Positions 26,323 to 32,488 of a stretch of DNA of 64,000 nucleotides are shown piece after piece. This DNA comes from Promicromonospora sp. Populi. GTDB taxonomy: Bacteria > Actinomycetota > Actinomycetes > Actinomycetales > Cellulomonadaceae. A program made the position numbers and the translations under genes. A model generated the notes under the pieces. It was given only the letters and a program-made list of their open reading frames with translations. It was not told where the DNA came from and searched no databases. The stretch is from NCBI RefSeq assembly GCF_041081105.1, contig NZ_CP163528.1, positions 3,286,001 to 3,350,000 of the forward strand, given 5' to 3'. Each line of letters begins with the position of its first letter. The first letter of the stretch is position 1.

Positions 26323-27728
26323 TAGTCAATCTCTTGGTCATAGAAGTAGTCGAACGTCAAGCGACCGACTTCTGACCCACTACTTGCACCCAGTAGATCC
26401 GCGACCTCTTTGAACTTGTCAAGGTCCACGGTGTACTGGACGCGCTGAATTCGTGGCGCTGGAGACCTTGGCTTTGCTGGCGGGGAAGCTGGTGCGACCA
26501 TCTGAGCCGAAACAGCGAGGGACGCAATTGGCTGCTCTGGCGCCGCATCGAATGCAGCAACAATCTCCGGCTTCTCGTCCTCATCTTCGATCCGCGCGCG
26601 AACCTGCTTCTCACGGTTGAGCACCGCCTGTACAGCAACAAGTGTGGTCTTCATCTCGGACTGGACCGCGCGAAAGACAGGCGAGTCCCTGTCCACCGCT
26701 GTCTTTGTAGTGTTCCAAGGCAGAAGGCCAGCATCGTCCGATGACAGGTACACGAACCCCCGAAAGCGGCGATACTGTGGGTGATACGCAGCCGCAGGGT
26801 TTCCCCACCCTGTTATGGGGCTTCGGTCCGCCACGAGAAGCAAGCGGTCGTTGCAGAACAGGTACCAACCAGCGTCTCCCGGATCCTGGAAGTTCTCTGC
26901 CTGGCCGTCGTCCTCAAAACCTCGGTCCTTCTCGCGCCGTGTCGCGACGGTGCCAGCGTAAAGCTTGACATCGACGACACCTTCTCCTGATCTGACCTGA
27001 AACTCCTTAAATACAGGCTTGACCACATCGGAGACCTGAAGCGCCGGCCGAGATGCCGCGAGGGGCTCACCCCCGTTTAGATAGATCTTCAGACCGTGCT
27101 GAATCGACTCCTGATGACGGACGCGAAGTTCCGTTCGCAACAGTTTTTGCACGGAAGGATCACAGAGATCATCCTGCACACTCTGGTGGAGATCCGTGAT
27201 TGCGATCGTGGTCCCCCGAACTTCATCGGGAGGAAGTGAAATACCTTCTTGGACGGTATCGAACTCGAACGTCCAGTCCTGCTGTTGCGCCCATTCTTCA
27301 ACATCGACGGCCAGCTTGAACTGCGAGTCCTGACCCCTAGCATTAGGATCACGATAGGCAGATTCAACCTCGAAAGCGCTCCCAATCTTGAAGATCGCAC
27401 GTTTCATCCCGACACCGAATTGGCCCACCGATCGCTTCACTCCGGCGAAGTCGCGTGAGCGGCCGAACCGGAACGCATAGTGCCTAGCGATGCTCGCAGA
27501 GATGCCACCAGAGTTGTCGGAGATGGTGAAGGCCTCCTCCGAGAGGTCGATTTTCACCCATTGGCCGGCGAGATCACCGTCTGGATGGAGGTCACGCGCA
27601 CCGTCGACACTGTTGTCCACTAGGTCGACGACTGCTGGCAGCAGCTCGATGTCCTTCGTCAACATCTCGATGAAGAAGCGTTTTTCAGCGCCTGCGTCCA
27701 CGGTCGTGTCAGTGTCGGATGTCACCAT
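26322..27728 (-). CDS. MORC/MutL-type GHKL ATPase
   Basis: A 468-residue GHKL ATPase of the prokaryotic MORC-like class. The N box is VVDLVDNSVDGA (residues 33-44), with Asp35 where the catalytic Glu is usually found. The G1 box is ISDNSGGI (69-76) and the G2 box VGQFGVGMKRAIFKIG (101-116). The S5-like transducer follows, with WNTTKTAVDRDSP supplying the lysine that contacts the gamma-phosphate. The C-terminal 100 residues are Pro/Ala-rich then structured. Such ATPases occur in restriction-modification-like operons and are thought to clamp or topologically remodel DNA. It is divergent from a C5-methyltransferase and coupled to the Rossmann protein. ATG 27728 is chosen as the start just before the domain. 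Confidence 0.88.
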   Translation of the reverse strand: MVTSDTDTTVDAGAEKRFFIEMLTKDIELLPAVVDLVDNSVDGARDLHPDGDLAGQWVKIDLSEEAFTISDNSGGISASIARHYAFRFGRSRDFAGVKRSVGQFGVGMKRAIFKIGSAFEVESAYRDPNARGQDSQFKLAVDVEEWAQQQDWTFEFDTVQEGISLPPDEVRGTTIAITDLHQSVQDDLCDPSVQKLLRTELRVRHQESIQHGLKIYLNGGEPLAASRPALQVSDVVKPVFKEFQVRSGEGVVDVKLYAGTVATRREKDRGFEDDGQAENFQDPGDAGWYLFCNDRLLLVADRSPITGWGNPAAAYHPQYRRFRGFVYLSSDDAGLLPWNTTKTAVDRDSPVFRAVQSEMKTTLVAVQAVLNREKQVRARIEDEDEKPEIVAAFDAAPEQPIASLAVSAQMVAPASPPAKPRSPAPRIQRVQYTVDLDKFKEVADLLGASSGSEVGRLTFDYFYDQEID

Positions 27729-27734
27729 GGAGTC

Positions 27735-29174
27735 ATGATGCCCGAAACCTACCCCTTGGGTCGATGGCTCCCTGCGGTGGGGCTGGCGTTCGGGCGACCG
27801 ATGTGCGATCGTCCTCAGGTGCATGCAACCCCCGCTCGTGACCGCCTCACCAGGCCGATCGCCGTCGACCTGTTCTCCGGAGCCGGTGGCATGAGCCTGG
27901 GCTTCGAGCAGGCGGGGTTCGACGTCGTAGCAGCAGTCGAATACGATCCCGTCCACGCAGCGACGCACGCATTCAATTTCCCGCAGAGCGAGGTTCTGTG
28001 CCGAGATATATCCCGCATTTCTGCAACGGACGTGATGGGTGCTGCCGCACGTGGATTCAGGCGTTCTCGGCCGGGCATACCTTGGCCAGGACGCATTGAC
28101 GCACTCATAGGCGGCCCACCGTGTCAGGGGTTTTCATCGGGCGGGAAGCGCGAAGAAGGCGATGAGCGCAATAATCTTCTGCTCCACTTTGTTCGCCTGG
28201 TTGAAGAGTTGAGGCCTCAGACCTTTTGCCTTGAGAACGTTGCAGGCCTCCTTGAATCCAAATTTGATTCAATCCGGACTGCAGCATTCGCCCGCCTGGT
28301 CTCTGCGGGGTACACGTTGTCCGGCACCGATGCGCCGGTGAACAGTCTGAATTTCGCCGTGCCGCAGACACGGCGCCGCGTGATAGTGCTGGGCTCGCTC
28401 GGCGGCATCGCCCCGATTCGACCAATTCCGGTGCAGGGAGAGATCACGGTGAAGGAGGCTTTCGAGGGGCTTCCGTCGCCTTTCAACTATGACGAGCTGC
28501 TTGGGGCGGACGAAGTGGAGCTGCGTGTCGAAGATGCTCTCCTTAGAACTTCCATCAAGAGTTCGTATGCGCGCCAGCTTGCTGGCATCGATCCGTTGCC
28601 GGGGGATAAGTCGAGGCCGCGATTGTGGGAGAGCCAGCGGTTGACTGGTTCGCGCCGCACGACGCACACCGCAGAGACCATCGAGCGCTTCGGAGCTACC
28701 GCGCAGGGGGCCGTCGAACAGAAGAGTCGTCTGTATCGGCTGCCTCTGAAAGGACCATCCAGGACGCTGCGAGCCGGCACCGGATCTGAGCGCGGAGCCC
28801 ATACCTCACCGCGACCGATCCATCCGTTGGAGAATCGAGTCATCACGGTTCGTGAGGCCGCCCGGCTGCATGGGTACCCCGATTGGTTCCGGTTTCACAC
28901 GACAAACTGGCACGGTCATCGCCAAGTCGGAAATAGCGTCCCCCCGCCGCTTGCCCGTGCGGCGGCGAAGTCTCTACTCAAGACGCTTCGCTATGCTCCC
29001 AGTGCGCTGCGGACTGCAGTGTCGCTCGGCGACGCGAGCCTGCTCATGCTCTCTAGGACTCTCGCGCAGGCGGTCATGGACGCGCGGACCGATGAGATCC
29101 CTGCCTCAAGAGATCGCGGATTCCGATCAGTCGTTAGCGATCACCTGTTAGACGAGACGGCCGAGGCTGGCTGA
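27735..29174 (+). CDS. DNA (cytosine-5)-methyltransferase of the MORC-associated module
   Basis: A 479-residue C5-methyltransferase with all core motifs: I DLFSGAGGMSLGF (residues 45-57), IV GGPPCQGFSSG (catalytic Cys130), VI CLENVAGLL (Glu167), VIII QTRRRVIVLG (211-220) and X RQVGNSVPPPLARA. The target-recognition region lies between VIII and X. It is divergent from the GHKL ATPase gene with only six bases between the two ATGs. A second ATG at 27801 would leave about 70 bp for promoters and keeps the whole domain, so the true start may be there. No dedicated endonuclease gene is adjacent. It probably protects host DNA from the neighbouring module or marks it. Confidence 0.92.
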   Translation: MMPETYPLGRWLPAVGLAFGRPMCDRPQVHATPARDRLTRPIAVDLFSGAGGMSLGFEQAGFDVVAAVEYDPVHAATHAFNFPQSEVLCRDISRISATDVMGAAARGFRRSRPGIPWPGRIDALIGGPPCQGFSSGGKREEGDERNNLLLHFVRLVEELRPQTFCLENVAGLLESKFDSIRTAAFARLVSAGYTLSGTDAPVNSLNFAVPQTRRRVIVLGSLGGIAPIRPIPVQGEITVKEAFEGLPSPFNYDELLGADEVELRVEDALLRTSIKSSYARQLAGIDPLPGDKSRPRLWESQRLTGSRRTTHTAETIERFGATAQGAVEQKSRLYRLPLKGPSRTLRAGTGSERGAHTSPRPIHPLENRVITVREAARLHGYPDWFRFHTTNWHGHRQVGNSVPPPLARAAAKSLLKTLRYAPSALRTAVSLGDASLLMLSRTLAQAVMDARTDEIPASRDRGFRSVVSDHLLDETAEAG

Positions 29175-29201
29175 TGCTTGAGCATCGGTTGCTGGGAGCG
29201 C

Positions 29202-29678
29202 TCAGTGTCCCGCTGGCCGTACGGGGTAGATCAGAGGGTCACCCGCCAGTAGCCGGCGTTCTAGGAGGCCGACGGCGTCGCTGACCCACTCGATATGGGC
29301 CACATCGGTACGCGAGTTGGTTGTCACGTCCACAAGCTCTGTGTTTAGCCATCTGAGCCAAGCGACGAACTCACTGTCATCGGGACGGGCAAACTCGGCT
29401 GTCTTGAGCGCAAGGTGCGCGGCCTGCATGAGCTCGTTGACCAGGTCCTCCGGCAACTCGACGTAATCCGGGGTGCCGGCCGCCACCTTCGTAAATTCGG
29501 TGGCGAACTCGTGGATCCTCAGCGCCGCAGTCAACGCCCGGTCCCGATCCTGTGCTGCGGCATTGGCCTCGATAGCCGTTTTGGTGGTGCGTAGTGCGAT
29601 CACTGCGGCGACTGCACCACCGATGATCGCGCCGAGAAATCCATCGAACAGGCTCAGCGTCACGGTCTCCCACGTCAT
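29202..29678 (-). CDS. Hypothetical protein with one N-terminal membrane segment
   Basis: A 158-residue protein starting MTWETVTLSLFDGFLGAIIG, with one transmembrane helix (residues 10-32: GAIIGGAVAAVIAL). A helical, probably coiled cytoplasmic part follows (TTKTAIEANAAAQDRDRALTAALR). It resembles small membrane-anchored proteins found beside many mobile-element cargo genes, but I cannot name a family. It is tail to tail with the C5-methyltransferase gene (27 bp apart). The start at 29678 is chosen because the upstream extension is low-complexity. Confidence 0.65.
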   Translation of the reverse strand: MTWETVTLSLFDGFLGAIIGGAVAAVIALRTTKTAIEANAAAQDRDRALTAALRIHEFATEFTKVAAGTPDYVELPEDLVNELMQAAHLALKTAEFARPDDSEFVAWLRWLNTELVDVTTNSRTDVAHIEWVSDAVGLLERRLLAGDPLIYPVRPAGH

Positions 29679-29880
29679 CGGCCGACCGTAGCTTGGCCAG
29701 GGGGGCCACGGCGCCGAAGCGCTGGCAGTTGCAGGACGGTTCACCCTCCCAAGCCGTCGTGCACCTGCTAGCAGCTCGGCGTTAGCAGCGCTAGACATCG
29801 TCAAGAACAGAGGCGCCGACCTCCATCAAGTGGGGGCCTCTCGCTTGACCGAAGGGCGTGCAAGTAGGCCATCGACGCAA

Positions 29881-30525
29881 TTACGAGAGCGCGCCGACAA
29901 TCGCCAACCACTCGCGTGCCGAGGTTCGGACCGTGGCGTAGTCACCGGTTGCCATGCTGTCGCCGACGAGGTCGGAGCCGACGCCGAGGGCGACCGCTCC
30001 GGCGTCGAGCCAGGAGCGGGCATCCTCTCGGGTGATCGTTCCGGTGGGCATAATCCCGGCGTCGGGCAGTGGCGGCAGGAGCTGCCATAGGAACTTCGGG
30101 CTGTGCGAGCTAGCGGGGAAGAGCTTGACCACCTCGGCACCTGCCTGAGTGGCGGCGTCGATCTCGCTGGGTGTGAACACGCCGGGCACGAACGCGATAT
30201 CGCGTTCCCGGGCGTATTCGACCACGGGCATGGACATGCTCGGCGCAACGAGGAAGTTCGCGCCAGCGTCGATGGCTCGCTGCGCGTCGGCGACGTTCCG
30301 CACTGTGCCAGCGCCGATGTACGCGGTGTCGCCGAGGCGGGCTGCGACCTTGGTGACCACGGATAGAACCTCTGGCCCGGCGATCGGGAACTCAAGTGCT
30401 CGGATGCCCTCGGACACCAACACTTCGGCGACGTCGGCAAGGCGATCGACGTCTTCGCCGCGCAGGATCGCGAGGAGACGGGCTTCTCGGATGGCTTCGG
30501 CCGCGCTCGACGGACGCGCGGTCAT
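29881..30525 (-). CDS. KDPG/KHG-type aldolase
   Basis: A 214-residue class I aldolase of the Eda family. It has LLAILRG at residues 17-23, the catalytic-base Glu45 in ALEFPI, the phosphate-binding GAGTVRN (71-77) and Schiff-base Lys134 in EVVKLFPAS. It would cleave a 2-keto-3-deoxy-6-phospho-sugar acid (or 4-hydroxy-2-oxoglutarate) to pyruvate and an aldehyde. ATG 30525 overlaps the stop of the upstream GntR-kinase fusion by four bases, so they form a two-gene operon. A metabolic enzyme as cargo of an integrative element is unusual; the substrate is inferred. Confidence 0.88.
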   Translation of the reverse strand: MTARPSSAAEAIREARLLAILRGEDVDRLADVAEVLVSEGIRALEFPIAGPEVLSVVTKVAARLGDTAYIGAGTVRNVADAQRAIDAGANFLVAPSMSMPVVEYARERDIAFVPGVFTPSEIDAATQAGAEVVKLFPASSHSPKFLWQLLPPLPDAGIMPTGTITREDARSWLDAGAVALGVGSDLVGDSMATGDYATVRTSAREWLAIVGALS

Positions 30526-31367
30526 GCTGCCGCCGTCACGGTGGCGAGCATCTTGGTTGCCTGGCTCTGCAGCGGCTCACTGGATGCGGAGTTGTCGATG
30601 ATGACGTGGTCTGCCACTGGCAGGAAGTCGAGGTTGATTCCCGCGACGTAGTGGTTCCAGTCCGCGAGCTTGCCCGTGTCGCGGGCGGCTCCGCGGCGCT
30701 TGAGGTAGGTGTGCATCGTGCTGGCGTCGCAGCGGACCCAGACCAGAGTCAGGCCGACCCCTGCGGCGTTCAGGCGGGTGTTGACCCGCTCGATCCAAGC
30801 CGCGTCCTGGAACTCTCGGATGAATGGCGCCGTGACGACCAGCCCGACGCCGACATCCGCGTTCTCCTGAATGGTCGCCAGCACCGCTTCGTACTCGTGC
30901 GGGCGAACCTGCTCAAGGTAGGTCTGTGACTCGCGATCGTGCGCTGGTTGCCCGAGCTCTTCGAGAAGTCGCTCGACCACGGCCCTCGTGGTCGTGTCCT
31001 TATCGATGATGGCGGTGCCGGTGAGGCGTGACAGCACGCGGCTCAGCTCCGACTTACCCGAGCCCGCGTAGCCACCGATCAGGAACGTGTGCGGCTGGTG
31101 CGGCTCACCGTTCGCGGTTGGCGAGGTGATACCGCTCCGGACGATCCGGCGTGAGCGGGAAACGGCCTCGACGAGGCCGTCTTTGACGAGGTGCTCCATC
31201 GCCTTGTTGACGGCCCAGGTGCTTACACCCATCTGGTCGGCGAGATCGCGGGACGAGGCAAGTGCCTCCCCGTCGCGGAGCCTGCCCGCCTCGATGTCAT
31301 TCCGGATGATTCGTTCCACCCGTTCGACCTTCTTACCGCCCACGTCCTCGGCGCTGTACTGCGGCAT
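30522..31367 (-). CDS. GntR helix-turn-helix fused to a P-loop kinase
   Basis: A 281-residue two-domain protein. Residues 12-75 form a GntR-type winged helix (KKVERVERIIRNDIEAGRL, then SRDLADQMGVSTWAVNKAME). Residues 93-281 are a P-loop NTPase with Walker A GGYAGSGKS (98-106), followed by AIIDKDTTTRAVV and LVWVRCDASTMHTYLKRRG, resembling small-molecule kinases such as gluconate kinase. It is coupled to the KDPG aldolase, so it may both sense or phosphorylate a sugar acid and repress its own promoter. Its upstream region carries repeated CAACTGG motifs that extend to the divergent core promoter, so it may also be the element's repressor, a role filled in pSAM2 by the GntR protein KorSA. That is inference. 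Confidence 0.8.
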   Translation of the reverse strand: MPQYSAEDVGGKKVERVERIIRNDIEAGRLRDGEALASSRDLADQMGVSTWAVNKAMEHLVKDGLVEAVSRSRRIVRSGITSPTANGEPHQPHTFLIGGYAGSGKSELSRVLSRLTGTAIIDKDTTTRAVVERLLEELGQPAHDRESQTYLEQVRPHEYEAVLATIQENADVGVGLVVTAPFIREFQDAAWIERVNTRLNAAGVGLTLVWVRCDASTMHTYLKRRGAARDTGKLADWNHYVAGINLDFLPVADHVIIDNSASSEPLQSQATKMLATVTAAA

Positions 31368-31395
31368 GTGACCTACCTCACATTAATGAACTCTC

Positions 31396-31516
31396 AACTG
31401 GATGGTTCCAGCCTAACAACTGGGTTGGTGAGGATCATCCACTGGCTGCGCGCGTCCGCCAAACCGGCTTGTTCGAGCCAACCAGTTGACATGGTGAACA
31501 ACCCAACTGCTAGTTT
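31396..31516. promoter_or_regulatory. Divergent control region: CAACTGG repeats and core promoter
   Basis: CAACTGGATGG (31396) and CAACTGGGTTGG (31418) repeat with a 22-bp step; CCAACCAGTTG (31479-31489) is the same motif inverted, and CAACCCAACTG (about 31501) is related. CTGGATGGTTCCAG (31398-31411) is a palindrome. A sigma-70-like promoter, TTGACA (31486-31491) with GCTAGT at 31509-31514 (17-bp spacer), points towards the conjugation genes and overlaps the inverted motif. Confidence 0.55.
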
Positions 31517-31615
31517 TCCTCTCAACAGGTCTGTGACCGGCGACATAGAGCCACGTCACAGACAGGGTTCTCGGGCCGATGGACGGTCCGAGGTCACGGC
31601 ATCGAGGAGAACGTC

Positions 31616-31873
31616 ATGTCGAGGTACCGCATCGGGGCGCTGGACTCAGCGCGTCAGTACTTGTTCGAGGCCGGTCACGCACTGGGTGCGGCCGCCCGGG
31701 CCCTGGTCACGCACGGTCACGGCCGAGAGGACGACGGCACCGCCGAGGTCGGCCGTGAGGCGCTGGCCATGTCGGTCCGCACCGAGGAACTGAAGGCCAC
31801 CGTCCGCGAGGCACACGAGGCGGCTCGCGCCGCTGAGGTACAGGACGACGAGAGCACTGGGGGCAATCGATGA
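31616..31873 (+). CDS. Small mobile-element protein, first core gene
   Basis: An 85-residue hydrophilic protein. ATG 31616 is preceded by GAGGAGAACGTC, a strong ribosome binding site. It is helical and acidic (TEELKATVREAHEAARAAEVQ at the C-terminus). No family is recognised. It opens the plus-strand operon of the integrated element, about 100 bp downstream of the predicted promoter, and overlaps the next tiny gene by four bases. Position suggests a transfer or regulatory accessory factor. Confidence 0.7.
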   Translation: MSRYRIGALDSARQYLFEAGHALGAAARALVTHGHGREDDGTAEVGREALAMSVRTEELKATVREAHEAARAAEVQDDESTGGNR

Positions 31874-31953
31874 TCCCGGCCGCTCTCGTCGTCCTGTACG
31901 CCGTTGTGGCGGTAGTCCTGCTCGGAGCGGCGGTGATCGCATGGGCTCGCTGA
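31870..31953 (+). CDS. 27-residue single-pass membrane peptide
   Basis: A short frame: ATG at 31870 overlaps the previous stop (ATGA) and it ends at TGA 31951-31953. It encodes a peptide of 27 residues that is nearly all hydrophobic (MIPAALVVLYAVVAVVLLG..., ending AWAR), that is, one transmembrane helix with a C-terminal Arg. It fits tightly between two coupled genes and overlaps the next by 13 bases. Similar tiny membrane peptides occur in spread operons of actinobacterial plasmids. Confidence 0.6.
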   Translation: MIPAALVVLYAVVAVVLLGAAVIAWAR

Positions 31954-32264
31954 ACACATTCACGGCCTACGACGCGTTCGCCGCCGAGCCGTCGTTGACC
32001 GCCCTCGCCGCCATTGCCGCCGAGGAGCCCGTCATCGCTGCCGAGGTCGCCGTAGTCGATGCCGAGTGCCGCCTTGCGGCCTCGCCCGACGAGGTCGCAG
32101 TCAAGGCCCACCGCCGCGCGGTGGTCGCCCTGAACGTCGCCATGCGGACCGCTGTCGAGACCCGCACCAACCGCGCCACGTCTACGGCCCCGGTGTTCGC
32201 GCCGGGTGACCCGCTCCGGACGGCCCGCCGGGTCGTCATCCTTCCTGCTGTCCGTACCGCCTGA
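31941..32264 (+). CDS. Hypothetical mobile-element protein
   Basis: A 107-residue Ala-rich protein starting MGSLNTFTAYDAFAAEPSLT. It is predicted mostly helical, with a short basic C-terminus (RTARRVVILPAVRTA). It overlaps the 27-residue membrane peptide at its start and lies 12 bp before the next membrane gene. It is unknown outside this context. Tight packing and consistent codon use support it as real. Confidence 0.65.
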   Translation: MGSLNTFTAYDAFAAEPSLTALAAIAAEEPVIAAEVAVVDAECRLAASPDEVAVKAHRRAVVALNVAMRTAVETRTNRATSTAPVFAPGDPLRTARRVVILPAVRTA

Positions 32265-32276
32265 GAGGAAAATCCC

Positions 32277-32486
32277 ATGGCTGTTCAGATGTCACTGTTC
32301 GCGTTCCTGCTGCTCATCACGGCGGCTCTGTTCTGGAAGAACAAGCTCAAGGTGTCGACCGCGCTGTGGATCATGCTCGTCATGTCGGCCGCGCCCCTGA
32401 GCATGACCGGCGCAATCCAGAACGGCACCGGCACCGCGGTGGGCTGGATCTTCGAGACCATCGCCGCCATGTTCGCGGGTGCCTGA
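32277..32486 (+). CDS. Small two-helix membrane protein (transfer operon)
   Basis: A 69-residue protein with two transmembrane helices (MSLFAFLLLITAALFW and VSTALWIMLVMSAAPL) separated by KNKLK. It lies immediately upstream of traB (two bases between stop and start), behind GAGAGGAAAATCCC. In actinobacterial conjugative plasmids small Spd membrane proteins interact with TraB and help intramycelial spread. By position and topology this is a candidate Spd-type protein. Confidence 0.7.
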   Translation: MAVQMSLFAFLLLITAALFWKNKLKVSTALWIMLVMSAAPLSMTGAIQNGTGTAVGWIFETIAAMFAGA

Positions 32487-32488
32487 GC

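Noticed and set aside
30522..31367. Zeta-type toxin for the GntR/P-loop fusion
   Set aside because: A P-loop alone is not enough; coupling to an aldolase and the GntR domain point to a metabolic kinase or sensor, and no epsilon-type antitoxin is adjacent.
31380..31520. Alternative left end of the integrated element at the start of the core operon
   Set aside because: No copy of the att core occurs there, while an exact 16-bp copy is at 25128 beside a displaced tRNA terminator.
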